The position numbers were made by a program, and so were the translations under genes. A stretch of 64,000 bases of DNA, from positions 4,045,184-4,109,183 of the forward strand of contig BROE01000002.1 of the NCBI GenBank assembly GCA_036571765.1, in the 5' to 3' direction. A model generated the notes under the pieces. That model was not told the DNA's origin. It saw only the letters and a list, made by a program, of their open reading frames with translations, and made no database searches. Position 1 is the first letter of the stretch, and each line of letters starts with the position of its first letter. This document shows positions 1-10,486 of the stretch, in pieces. Source of the DNA: Plecoglossus altivelis. Its lineage: Eukaryota; Chordata; Actinopteri; Osmeriformes; Plecoglossidae.

Positions 1-790
1 TCCGGCCTCTTCTCTCTCTCTCTCCCTCTCTCTCTCTTCTGCCCCTCTCTCTTCCTCGTTCTCTCTCCTTTCCTCCTCTCTCTCTCCCTCTACTCTCTCT
101 CTCTCTCTCTCTCTCTCGCTCCCTCTGTCTTCTCTCTCTCTCTCTCTCCTCTCTTCTCTCGCTCCCTCTTGTTCTGCTCTTCTCTCTCTCTCTGCATCTC
201 TGTCTCTCTCTCTCTCTTCTGCTCTCTCTCTCTCTCTCTTCTCTCTCTCTTCTGCTCTCTCTCTCTCTCTCCGTCTCTCCATCTCTCTCATCTCTCTCTT
301 CTCTGTCGCTCCTCTGCTCTTTCTCTCTCTCTCTCTCTCTTCTCTTCTGCCTCTCTCTCTCTCTCTTCTCTTCGTCTCTCTCTCTGCCTTTCTCTCTCTC
401 TCTCTCTCTGCCTCTCTCTCTCTCTCTCTCTCTCCTCCTCTCTGCCTCTCTTCTCTCTGCGTCTCTTCTCTCTCGCTCCGCTCTCTCTGCCTCCTCTCTC
501 TCTCTTTGCTTTCTCTTCTCTCTCTCTCTCTGCTCTCCTCTCTCTCTCTCTGCCTCTCTCTCTCTCGCTCCCTCTCTCTGCCTCTCTCTCTCTCGCTCCC
601 TCTCTCTGCCTCTCTCTCCCTCATTCCTTATGTTTCTCTCTCGCTCCCTCTCTCTCCCTCCCCACATCTTTTCTCTCCCTCTCCCTCGTTCTCTCCGTCT
701 CACGCTCTCTCCTTGTCTCTCACTCCCTCTATCTCTTTCTCTCCCTCTATCTCTCTCCCTCTCGCTCTTCCCAGCTCTCCCTCTCCTTCT
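1..790. repeat. Polypyrimidine (CT)n-rich tract
   Basis: Almost pure C/T sequence built from CTCT runs broken by TGC, TTC and CGC interruptions, extending to about position 785. Long Leu/Ser reading frames across it are products of the repeat, not genes. It would lie in intron 2 or the 3' part of the cxcl12 locus. Purine/pyrimidine strand asymmetry of this length can form triplex (H-) DNA. Confidence 0.9.
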
Positions 791-1140
791 CCCGCCATAT
801 TCCCCGCAACAAGCCAAAACTCCCTCACAGACTCATGTCCTGTTGCAATATAAAACATCCTTCATCTCCACAAGTGGACCAAGCATTCTGATCTGTTCCG
901 AACTGACCCCCGCTCCCCCAACGTCGCTGCGCTTCCCTCACCAGCTGCTCACCATGTCAGCCTGTTGTGGAGGAGTGCCGACGTGTCACTGACCTCCAGG
1001 GTTCCCGTGTGTCCGGCGGAGCTCCAGCCCAGCCCTGACACACACCTGACCCAGCAAGCAGCTCCTGGAGACGGGGGGAGAGCTGGTCTGGTGTGGACCT
1101 GGGAAAACTCTAACTGCACAGGACCAGGGCATGGAAACCA

Positions 1141-1197
1141 GGGGACTAGGGGACTAGTGGACTAGGGGACTAGGAGACTAGTGGACTAGGAGACTGT
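1141..1197. repeat. Short GGACTAG minisatellite
   Basis: About six imperfect copies of a 9-10 bp unit (ggactaggg / ggactagtg / ggactaggaga) in tandem, within the inferred cxcl12 intron 2. Confidence 0.8.
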
Positions 1198-1313
1198 GAC
1201 CAGGACCAAGACTAGTACTTGGCTTGGTCCTGTGACCAGGACAAACTGTAGAATACAAAACGGTTCAACACCACCAGTTGAACACATACAGGTGACTGTC
1301 AAAGAGATGAATA

Positions 1314-1445
1314 CTGAACACAGCCAGGCTGAACACAACCAGACTGAACACAACCAGACTGAACACAACCAGACTGAACACAACCAGGCTGAACACAACC
1401 AGGCTGAACACAACCAGGCTGAACACAACCAGACTGAACACAGCT
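1314..1445. repeat. 15-bp minisatellite beside cxcl12 exon 2
   Basis: About nine tandem copies of the 15-bp unit TGAACACAACCAGAC with G/A variation near the end (…CCAGGC versus …CCAGAC). The period is a multiple of three, so it stays open in translation (on the plus strand a five-residue NQTEH/NQAEH repeat). It ends only about a dozen bases from the splice donor of cxcl12 exon 2 on the opposite strand, so it is intronic. Confidence 0.9.
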
Positions 1446-1456
1446 GTCAGACTCAC

Positions 1457-1574
1457 ATGACTTGGAAGGGGCAGTTGGGGGTGTGGAGGAACTTTAGCTC
1501 CCTGATGGATCTCTGAGGTACGGTGTTGAGAGTGGACCTGCACCAGCATCTCTCCACCAGACTGATGGGCTTGG
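1457..1574 (-). CDS. cxcl12: cxcl12 coding exon 2
   Basis: 118-bp exon encoding the receptor-activating N-terminus and CXC core. It joins exon 1 in phase 1 to complete an Ala codon before Lys-Pro. On the transcribed strand it is preceded by a (GT)n run instead of a clear polypyrimidine tract, and followed about 12 nt after the donor by a minisatellite, so the exon is squeezed between two unstable repeats. Confidence 0.93.
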
Positions 1575-1578
1575 CTGT

Positions 1579-1619
<41 letters not shown>

Positions 1620-2153
1620 ACTGTTAGTCATGTGTTTCCTAACTATGACACATACACACAGTTTTAAGTGAAGGATCTATACATAAAACATAGACAATAT
1701 AAATATGTACATATATGGATATTCATGTCAAATACAAATCAAGCATAACAGATAATTATAGCCACTTATTAATATAATTTTCTAATATTAGCACATTGAC
1801 ATAGATAATAGAAATACATTATACTTAAAACAAATGTGTTTAGGATTTTATTTTTACGGAGATGTAATAAAAGAAAAATGTGTATGACACAAGAGAAATA
1901 TAACTCAAACTTAGCCAGAACCACTCATAGAAAACAGTATGATTGACATCATTTATAGAACGGAACGATGAAAAAGTACTACGTTCTAGAACTGACAAGC
2001 TCCCGCAAAGAGAGCATGCCACATCGTCCGTACCAGAACGTGTGGACCAACCACACACGAAGCTGACCTCGTTCACATTGTCGTAAACCAATCAGATTGA
2101 GCGTGGTAGGTTTGCACAGTGTTACAGCGCAATCTCATAAACATCACAGACAC

Positions 2154-2192
<39 letters not shown>

Positions 2193-4379
2193 CTCTCTCT
2201 CTCTACAAACACTCTGTGATTACTCTCCGCAATCGCCTAACCGGTGTGAATCACATCAGACGAACAAACACCTTTCGAATCGTCCTGTGCAGTAAAACAT
2301 CAAAGCTTGGGCGTTTTCCATCCAAAATCCTTACTCCGTGTCCTCGTAAATTCTTGATGGCATGCAATTACAAACATGTCATTTACCGGCTGTCCGTCAC
2401 AACCTTCTACAGTATCTGCCATGAACAATACATGGGAACCTATGTATTACCTACCCTCTGCTCCTTACAAAATAGTAATTAAAAAGAGATTAGTACGACA
2501 CGCACACTCAAGTCAGACCCCCCCCCCCCACACACACCACACACACACACACACTGCAGCCTTCACTCATTGTCCTATGAAACTATTTCTGTTTTGTCTC
2601 TTTACCCACATTCTTTTGGCCCCTCTAGCTGAGAAGGACCCTCAAGGTTCTACTAGACTGGAGGTTCCAATATTCCACTCCTTTTATCGCGGAACACTCC
2701 GGAGATTAGACTCGGAATCAAAGGAAACAATAAGAACTCAAGTGAAGGCTAGTCTTAGAACGCCTGCTAATCTCCCTGGTTCCGTCATACAGAGTTCTAA
2801 ACGTCAAGTGAGGGAGGTCTTTCATGGACGTGGATGAAGGGTGATTTGTCAGGGTTTAAAAAAAATAATTCGATATTGACAGGTTATTATGTCGAGTTTT
2901 TTTCCCATTCTTAAACGAGGCCCCTCCTGGAGATGAATATTTGACAGGTTGCGTTGACGAATTCAACCAAACGCAACAATCCTCACCTTCCAAATTCAGT
3001 CTATTTCTTCTCTATATCCTACAGTCGAAAGTCGTTTTCATTCCACGCGTTCTACATCTCAACTTTGACTTTGCAGCACTCTCTCTCCCTCTTTAAGATC
3101 TCCAAGCTGTCGGCGCACGCAAACACACACCGTGCCCGGGGACCCAAATGGTGTGACAAACCTAAGTCCCTCTAAATATCACACTGCAGATTCACACATG
3201 ACCCTGGACCTGTTGTCATGCAAACTACCAAGTCATTATGGAGATTTCACACCGCAAACCCAGAGAGAGCAGCCTGGTTTATCAGCGGGCCGCATTGTTC
3301 ATCCCTAATTAGAAACTAATTAAAAGAAAGCAGAGTGAGAAGACAAATACACACATATCGCCACTCCTAAGGTCTTTAATATGCAACGGCGAGCACCTCT
3401 GGGCTGAAACAACAAGCTTAGCAGAAACACAGACCTTTGAGATGGTGTACTTCAACACTTGTTTGACTTGGAGCTCCATCACTCTCTCTCTTTCTGTCTC
3501 TTTGTCTCTTTCTTTCTTTCTTTCTGTCTCTCTGTCTCTGTCTCTCTCTTTCTGTCTCTCTGTCTCTCTTTCTCTGTCTGTCTCTCTCTGTCTCTCTGTC
3601 TCTGTCTCTTTCTCTCTGTCTCTCTCTCTCTCTTTCTGTCTTTCTGTCTCTCTGTCTCTCTCTCTCTCTTTCTGTCTCTCTGTCTCTCTCTTTCTCTGTC
3701 TCTCTGTCTCTTTCTCTGTCTCTCTCTTTCTGTCTCTCTGTCTCTTTCTCTCTCTCTCTCTTTTTCTGTGAGTCTCTCTTTCTTTCTCTCTCTCTTTCTG
3801 TGAGTCTCTCCTCAGGATGGAATAACGTTTCGTGTCAGTAAATAGGAACTGGAATCATGAGCAAGCGTTGTCTATGACAAAGTACCAAACTCATTCAAGT
3901 GAGCAGTTGGACCAAGTTGAAGACGCATGTCTCATCCAGTAATCTACCCAATCAACAAATTGGCAGCAACAACAGGACAAACACATGTAACTTGTTTCTA
4001 AAAAAAATCACAACCATGCTGAAAGGTTTAAAAAAAAGAACAAACAGCCCTCCACGCATCATATTTTTAACACACCTCAAATTCTGTTCCTCAATTGAGT
4101 GAAACATCTGAGGAAACCACAGACAGCAGCTTCAGAAGGCATAACAACCTTCACACGAGAGAACCACTCCGCGTAACAATCATCCCAGAAAACTCCGGAA
4201 TCTCCCCCGAAACTCAATCATCCAAACCAACACAAAGATCCACGGCTCGACCGATCGAATCTGAGCCCTCGTTCTCCCAGGAAAAGGTGGGCGGTTCAGG
4301 CAGACTCACCGGTGGACGTAGGCACATGCACAGCAAGCACAGCCAGCAGAGCCAGGAGGCACAGGAGACGGACATCCAT
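1457..4379 (-). CDS. cxcl12: Chemokine CXCL12 (SDF-1), 5' two exons
   Basis: Stromal-cell-derived factor 1, the secreted ligand of CXCR4 and ACKR3 that guides migrating cells such as germ cells, lateral-line primordium and leukocytes. Coding exon 1 is 4310-4379: ATG at 4377-4379 in a good Kozak context (ACCATGG), a 23-residue signal peptide (MDVRLLCLLALLAVLAVHV…), donor G|GTGAGT in phase 1. Exon 2 is 1457-1574: acceptor CACAG, then AKPISLVERCWCRSTLNT and a block ending LKFLHTPNCPFQV, donor AT|GTGAGT in phase 2. The mature N-terminus KP, which is essential for receptor signalling in the family, the CXC motif (Cys-Trp-Cys) and the third Cys (TPNC) are visible. Phases match the known CXCL12 gene structure. 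The exon(s) with the last Cys and the basic tail are outside the window. The sequence looks closer to the fish cxcl12a form, but a/b assignment from memory is only tentative. Confidence 0.93.
1582..1620. repeat. (CA)n microsatellite at cxcl12 exon 2 acceptor
   Basis: About 18 CA units. On the minus strand this is a (TG)n run starting only a few bases from the exon 2 acceptor. Confidence 0.95.
2149..2204. repeat. (CA)n(CT)n microsatellite
   Basis: Compound CA then CT dinucleotide run within the cxcl12 intron 1. Confidence 0.95.
3480..3806. repeat. CTCT/GTCT simple-repeat tract
   Basis: About 330 bp of CTCTCTTT and CTGTCTCT units. Ser/Leu/Val reading frames in all phases are repeat products. 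Confidence 0.92.
4310..4379 (-). CDS. cxcl12: cxcl12 coding exon 1 (signal peptide)
   Basis: 70 bp from ATG to a consensus donor (GTGAGT). It encodes a hydrophobic Leu/Ala-rich signal peptide that continues through VPTST into exon 2. A longer open frame runs upstream on the same strand, but this ATG gives the expected chemokine length and has the better initiation context. Confidence 0.92.
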
Positions 4380-4650
4380 GGTAGGTGCTGAGTCTTCTCT
4401 CTGGCTAACAGGAGGCTGGAGGTCGTCTGTATGCTCTCCACTACAATCCAGGACAGCGTGTGACAAGCAGGTCCCCTCCACAGACTGTTAAGAGAGGGAG
4501 AGACAGGGGAGAGAGACTCCCACTTTCTCAGGAGGAAGGGGAGGAGGGAGGGAGGGGGGAGGGAGGGGCGACAGCGTGAGGGGAGTGGGGGGAAGGGGGG
4601 GGAGCTTCCTTGGTTGTTAATGTGCTGGCTGGGAATCAAGGGGAAAGTCT
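4380..4650 (-). promoter_or_regulatory. cxcl12: Inferred cxcl12 5' UTR / proximal promoter
   Basis: Sequence immediately upstream of the cxcl12 ATG on the minus strand. It contains a strongly purine-rich block on the plus strand at 4491-4606 with many GGG/GGGG runs (for example 4540-4567 and 4583-4606), which is capable of G-quadruplex formation. I did not see a convincing TATA box, and the transcription start is not defined by sequence alone. Confidence 0.45.
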
Positions 4651-4654
4651 CTAG

Positions 4655-4658
4655 AGAG

Positions 4659-4703
<45 letters not shown>

Positions 4704-6180
4704 ATCAATCTGTCTCGTTCTTTTTCACTCTCCTGTCTATCTCTATGCACAGCACTCTCTTCTCGTTCTCTCTGCCTTTTCTCTCCCTCGCTTTCTCTCG
4801 ATCATTCTCTCCTGCTCTCTGTCTCTCTCTTTTCCCATCTCTCCACTCTACCTTTCTCCCCTCCCTCCCTCCCTCTCTCCCTTGCTGTGTGTGTGTGTGC
4901 AGTGTTGTGGTTGTGTGTGTGTTGTCTGGTTTGTGTGTGTGTGCTGTTGTGTGTGGCTGTGTGTGTTGGCAGTGATGTGTGTGGTTGTGTGTGTGCTGTG
5001 TGTGTGTGTGCTGTGTGTGTGTGTGTGGTTGTGCAGATGTTTGTGTGTGCAGTGTGTGTGTGTGCAGGTTGTGTGTGTGTGTGTTGGCTGTGTGTGCGTG
5101 TTGTGTTATGTGTGTGCATGTGTGTGCTGGTGTGTGTGTGTGCAGTGTGTTGTGTATGTGGTGTGCAGGTGTGTGTGTGTTTTGTGTTTGTGTGTTTGTG
5201 TTTTTGTTTGTGTGTGTTTGTGTTGCAGTGTGTGTGTGTGTGCAGGTGTGTGTGTGCGTGGTGTGTGCTGTGTGCTGGTGTGTGTGTTGCAGTGTGTGTG
5301 TGTGCAGTGGGTGTGTGTGACTGGTGTGTGTGTGTGTGCCTGTGTTGTGTGTGTGCAGTGTGTGCACAGTGTTTTTGTCTGTGTATCATTTTTATGTGTG
5401 TGTTTATGTAAAGGCTTTGTGTGTCTATGTTAAAGCTGTGTGTGTGTTTATGTTAGTGTGTGTGTGTGGTGTGCTGTGTGTGTGTGTGCAAGTGTGTGTG
5501 TGTGTGCTGTGTGTGTGTGTGCTGCTCGCTGGTGGTGTGTCAGTGTGTGTGTTGTATTGTGTTGTGCAGTGTGTGTTAGTGTGTGACACTGTGTGTTAGT
5601 GTGTGTGCAGTGTGTTGTGTGTTGAGTTGTTGTTGTGTGTGTGTGTGCTGTGGTGTGTGCTGCGTTGGTGTGTGTGTGTGTGCTGTGTTTGTGTGTGGTT
5701 CGTGCAGTGTGTGGTGTGTGCTGTGTGGTGCTGTGTGTGTGTGTGTGTGCGATTGCAGCTGTGTGGGTGTGCTGTGTGTGTGTGTGTTTGGTGTGTATAG
5801 TGGTGTGTGTGTGTCAGTTGGTGGTGTGCTGTGTTGTGTGTGTGCTGTGTGTGTGTGTGTGCTGTGTGTGTTGTGTGTGATGTGTCTGGTGTGGTGTTGT
5901 GGTGCTGCGTGTGTGTGTTGCTGGTTGTGTGTGTGCCTGTGTGTTGTTGTGCAGTGTGGCAGTTGTGTGTGTGCAGTGTGTGTGTGTACAGTGTTGTGTG
6001 TGTGTGTATGTGTGCAGTGTTGTGTTTGTCTGCCAGTGTGTGTGTGTGTGCCAGTTGTGTGTCTATTGTGGTCAGTGTTTGTGTAGGTGTGTGCGTGTGT
6101 GTTGCAGTGTGTGTGTGTGCCAGTGGTATGTGTGCGCATGGTGTGTGGTTTCCAGGTTGTGAGCGGTATGTGTGCAGTTT
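4655..6180. repeat. CT tract followed by 1.3 kb of degenerate TG repeats
   Basis: (CT)n at 4659-4697, pyrimidine-rich sequence to about 4880, then 4885-6180 made of (TG)n blocks separated by GC, TTG and CAG. All frames are open on both strands (Cys/Val on plus, His/Thr on minus) because of composition. This is upstream of cxcl12. The irregular interruptions could be true degeneration or long-read error. Confidence 0.9.
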
Positions 6181-6655
6181 GCTCAGTGTGCCAGCAGGCT
6201 CCAGCAGCTATTAACTCAGCAACAGCATGATGGTGTTTACAGTTAGCAGGACAGTCAAACCATATAACAGCCAATAACAGTAGGAGCTGGAAACACACAG
6301 CGTTAACACAACAGGGAGACCTCACTGATCCTCAATGCCAACAGTAGCATTCCACTCCTTCAGAAGGGCTCTCGCTTGCACGATTAGGGTGATCGATGAA
6401 ACTATTGCAAAGACAGTAATGGTCATTAGTATTAAAGTAATAGTGAGATAAGTGTAAAATGATAGAAAGATTCCTCAGGTGAAAAAAAGGATGGTTTGAA
6501 TGATTATTGTAGAGAAGTGATGTGTTTGAAGCATGTTTCGGTTTGATGTTGGTTTTACAAGACGCGACATTGTCGTGAGTCGTGAGGTAGGACTAGCTGT
6601 CTAGTTTCTGTGCAGGTGGTCTTTACGAGGTTCCATCTGACATACATGTTATCCA
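6181..6655. other. Unique sequence, nothing recognised
   Basis: Mixed to AT-rich sequence with no supportable exon, RNA gene or repeat. Confidence 0.5.
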
Positions 6656-6657
6656 AC

Positions 6658-6838
6658 ACCCTCACACACATTCTGGAGCACACACAAACACACACACACA
6701 TTTTCCAACACCCACACACATCCAGTCACACACACATTCTCCAACATCTACAAACACATACTAAAACACACACTCAAACACACATGTTCTCGAACACCTA
6801 CACACACATTGTCCAACACACACACACACCCACCCACA
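6658..6838. repeat. (CA)n-rich repeat with TTCTCCAACAC-type units
   Basis: CA runs alternating with ATTCTCCAACAC / ATTTTCCAACAC segments, forming a degenerate higher-order repeat of about 30 bp. Confidence 0.8.
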
Positions 6839-7670
6839 TGGACGCTTCTGTTTAGAAGACGTTTTTCTCTGGATCTCAAGTCATCAAGCCTGACTCGGAC
6901 ATTCAGAGTAACTTCACAAGACCAAGCAGCGTGTTTACGGTTAGCGCGTTAGAGTCGAGCAAAAATCAACCGTTCGTTTGAAAGATGGCGGCTTTCGCCT
7001 TTCCGCAGGACCCAGGAAGGACTTTGCGTCACGGTAGATTAAAGCCACCTAGGAGCCAACGTTCCACAGAGCTCCTCGGTTCCTCTCAGACGACCTGCGT
7101 CAACGGCGACGAGCGGGAGCCCCCAGAACACGAGCTGCCACTCGTGTCAGACGCCCAAGGTCAAGGGTCAACTGTTGGTGTTGGGTTACGGAGGCGGGGG
7201 GGGACGGGGGACGGGACGAGGGGTCCGACGTTCCGAGCGCTTTGTTCTAGAACACTCCTGATTGACGTTCCGAAGCTAATGTGTTCGAGGAGGGGGGGGC
7301 TGTTCAGCAGTTGGTGGGCAGGCTGTTTAGATTGTGCAGGTACCCACATCCAAGACAGACGATACAACCTCTTCCTGATATCGTTTTCGGCGTCTATGTT
7401 TGAAGCCGAACGGATTGATGGACTTCATTTGAGGGCCGCGATCAGTTTACAGGCTTATTGAGCCTCTCTTTCTCTTCAAAAACCCACCGAGTCCTTTTTG
7501 TTTTTGCAACTTTTCACACCCTATCAGCCTGACAAGAAAAGATCCGTATCACCCCCCGTCTCTTAACGGAGCGGAAAACAAATATCGCAAAGCAAAGCGC
7601 TGATTAACCAGAAGAAAAATAAGCCACATCTCTTCCAAAACAGGAAAAGTGAGAACGCAGCCCGGACCTA
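6839..7670. other. Intergenic sequence with a YY1-like site
   Basis: Mixed, locally CpG-bearing sequence with no recognised exon. AAGATGGCGGC at 6982-6992 matches the classical YY1 core. A 158-codon open frame starting at that ATG (6985-7461) resembles no protein I know and has no evident splice context. Confidence 0.45.
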
Positions 7671-7671
7671 A

Positions 7672-7757
7672 AGCAGCAGAACAACAGAACAGCAGAACAG
7701 CAGAACAACAGAACAAGAGAACAGCAGAACAGCAGAGCAGTAGAACAACAGAACAGT
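7672..7757. repeat. AGCAGAACA minisatellite
   Basis: Tandem CAGAACAACAGAACAG-type units of about 8-10 bp. Confidence 0.85.
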
Positions 7758-8019
7758 AGTGGTAGAACATTCCCGCGTGGATATTGTTCCATGCGAGCGC
7801 TCGCCGTTTGAAGCATGCGTGGGACTAACCAACGCCAAACATGTTCACCCTATCGTGGATAGCCATCTCCCCATAAGCAGGTGTGTCGTGGCAGTGGTGA
7901 CTTGGACTAACAAAGCTGAATGTTTGTCTCCGTCGACAGCAGGGTCAGGGGCCAGCCCCCCCCTCTCCTCCTCTCACCTCCACCACCATGATCTGGGTGT
8001 GAAACATATGTTATTTGTC

Positions 8020-8760
8020 TGATGGCTTGTAGTGTGTGTGTTGATGAATGGTGTGTGTCTGCCTGATGTGAGGTGTGTTGAAGTGTTGTGTCTGTGATTT
8101 GTGTGTGTGTCTGTCTCCCCATTCACTTACGTAGGTGTGTGTACTTATGTAGAAGTGTGTCTGGTGTGTAGAAGTACGTGTGTCTAAATGAAAGTGTGCC
8201 TGTGTGTGTGTGTCTCTGCTTGAGTGTGTTGATGTGGTGTGTGTGTTATTTGCTGCGTTAAGTGTGTGTGTGTGTGTTGATGGTTGTGATTTGCTGCTGA
8301 TGTGTGGTGGTGATGTGTGGGGTATGATGCGTGTGGTGTTGAGTGTCGTGTGTGTGTCTGCTGATATGAGCTGTGTTGATGCGTTGTGTGTGGTTGACGT
8401 GTGTTATGGTATGTTCGATGTGCTGGTGGTGTTAGTGCGATGTGTGTTTAATGCGTTGACTGTGAGGTTGTGTGTGTGTGCTTTGATGTGTGCGTGTTGT
8501 ACCTGTGTGGTGTGTAGTGTAGTGTCTGCTCATGTGTGGTGAGTGTTTGTGTGTGTGTGTTTACGGCCGTGCCCTGGGTTCTGTAAACAGGATAAACCTG
8601 GTATTTGATGAGGTTGAGGTTGTGCAGTGCGGGGAGTGTGTGTGTTTGGGGGAGTCGAGGGGGGAGAGAGGGAGTTGTGGTGTGTTTGGGGGTCGAGGGG
8701 AGGAGGGAGGTGTGTGTGTGTTTTGGGGGAGGTGGTAAGGTGTTGCTATCACTTCACACT
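8020..8760. repeat. Degenerate TG-rich tract with GGGAG block
   Basis: TG-dominated sequence with TTGATG interruptions (8020-8560), followed by a G-rich stretch (8625-8735) with repeated GGGGGAGTCGAGGGG-like elements. No gene. Confidence 0.8.
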
Positions 8761-8854
8761 CCTCATCTCTGCTTGCTCTCAGCTGCCGCTGGCTTCTCTC
8801 TCTCTCTGAAACCCGCGTAGAGAGGGTGAACCAGGGCAAGCCCATCTAGGGGGA

Positions 8855-8859
8855 TCCTA

Positions 8860-8891
<32 letters not shown>

Positions 8892-8948
8892 CTTCTCTCT
8901 CTCTCCCTCTCTCTCTCTCTCTTTTCTCTTCTCATCTCTCCTCTCGTC

Positions 8949-8986
<38 letters not shown>

Positions 8987-9084
8987 GACACACACACACA
9001 CACAGACATACATACACTTCAGTCCTGCACTCTCTCTTTCTCTCACACACTCATGCACACACACACATCCCAGTCCTGCACTCT

Positions 9085-9125
<41 letters not shown>
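8855..9125. repeat. (CT)n and (CA)n compound microsatellites
   Basis: CT runs at 8861-8984, CA at 8988-9005, then two similar CAGTCCTGCACTCTC-flanked CA runs ending in a long (CA)n at 9088-9123. Confidence 0.92.
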
Positions 9126-9809
9126 CAGTGCAGATAGGTCCCCTGCTGTGTGGAAGAAAACACTTAAGTTCATTAATCAGTAATGAATCAACTCTTTCCC
9201 CAGTGGACCAATGATTGATTAAGAGACTAAGATGTTGAATTATAAATGATCCCAAAAATGCTGCACATCTCACTAAAACCAATATTACATTTAATCTGAC
9301 AGTTCAGTGAGAAAAAAAAGATTTTTACTGATTCCTATTTCCGACTTTCTCGGTTGCCAGTTATACGAGAAAACCCCCTCTTGGGTGAATGATCCAGTTT
9401 ACTTTGTACAAGGGTACGGCGAGGAGGAGAGGAGTGGAAAACCTGGCGTCTCACCAACTGCCAGTCAATGGATGTTTCTTGAAACAAAGGGAATAAACGC
9501 TGGCCTCATCCCTCTCCCCCTCCTCCTCCCCCTCCTCCTCCTCTCCTCCTGTCTCTATCGACTTCTTTCTCTCTCTCCTCCTCGACAAGCACATTCACCC
9601 TCCAGTCCACCCTATATTTGTCAAGAGCATAGTTCGCATCCAGCACCGTCTCCATGGTTGCTGCCACTCTCTGGAACCGGAGGTGTGTTTACTGTATGTA
9701 TTATGGGATGCTGTGAAGCGAGAGGGTGGTCTGGTCAAAGGTGTGTTTGCATGTGTGTAGGAGAGAGAGTGTTTAGGGAAACCTACAGTTAATGTGTGTC
9801 CGCCGTGTA

Positions 9810-9852
<43 letters not shown>

Positions 9853-10335
9853 GCAACAGACAAACAGTAAAGTGTGTGTCTGCGTGTGACATAGATGACA
9901 TCAACGCCTCAACATTCTGGAACCGACCACACGCTGATAGAAGCTGCTGTTTTCCACTCGTTGCTAAGCAGTCCCATGGCAACCTAGATTCAGGCCCAAA
10001 TTTACAACTTTGATTTCGACTTCAGAATGAGTTTAAGAAGAAGCAGACCCGTGCCAAGAAAGTTGTGTTTATGTGTGAGAGAGAACAAGAGAGAGAGAGA
10101 GAGAGAGAACGAGCGAGACAAAAGACAGAGAAGGAAAAATGGCATTTTGTATCATTCACGTTCGAAACACGGTCAGTGCCAATACTGTGCAGCCGCGTGA
10201 CGTTCCCAAACCCTCCCACGGACTCCTAGCAGCACATCAAACACAGACACGCCCCCCTCGCCAGCTACATCGCTGGCATGTGTTCGTTTGTGAGGTAACA
10301 AAGCCAGTGTGGTGTGGCTGTTGTGTGTCTGGAGA
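9126..10335. other. Intergenic unique sequence with (TG)n and (GA)n
   Basis: Mostly unique sequence. It contains a (TG)n run at 9809-9848 and a GA run at 10075-10111. No exon recognised. Confidence 0.5.
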
Positions 10336-10452
10336 CATTTACATATGAGCAGTGGGATGATGTGTAGCTGGCACACACACACACACACTCAGACACACAC
10401 TCTCACACACTCACACACACACTCTCTCTCTCTCTCTCACTCACACACACAC

Positions 10453-10486
<34 letters not shown>

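Larger units (their letters stand above)
791..1456. other. cxcl12 intron 2 (part), no exon 3 seen
   Basis: Ordinary mixed sequence from 791 to about 1140, then a short minisatellite built on GGACTAGGG/GGACTAGTG (1141-1197) and the 15-bp minisatellite listed separately. On the minus strand this lies downstream of the cxcl12 exon 2 donor. I looked for the conserved third exon, which in fish starts with an AKLKNNKEVC-type motif, and did not find it, so it must lie left of the window. Confidence 0.6.
1575..4309. other. cxcl12: cxcl12 intron 1
   Basis: 2.7-kb intron on the minus strand. It holds a (CA)n run at 1582-1620, AT-rich unique sequence at 1630-2100, (CA)n/(CT)n at 2149-2204, (CA)n at 2527-2555, a CT/GTCT tract at 3480-3806 and AT-rich unique sequence to about 4090. 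No open frame here resembles a known protein. Confidence 0.75.

Noticed and set aside
169..891. Long Ser/Leu-rich open frames in CT tracts (also at 3442-3803, 22.0-22.8, 27.5-28.0 and 46.8-47.9 kb)
   Set aside because: They arise from dinucleotide or polypyrimidine repeats that are open in several frames at once; no family motif or splice context.
4614..6325. Cys/Val-rich and His/Thr-rich open frames across TG/CA tracts
   Set aside because: TG repeats encode Cys-Val on one strand and CA repeats encode His-Thr on the other; overlapping frames on both strands are composition effects.
6985..7461. 158-codon frame MAAFAFPQDPGR… as a gene
   Set aside because: No recognisable domain, no downstream splice or polyadenylation context, and biased Arg/Gly composition; kept only as a YY1-site observation.
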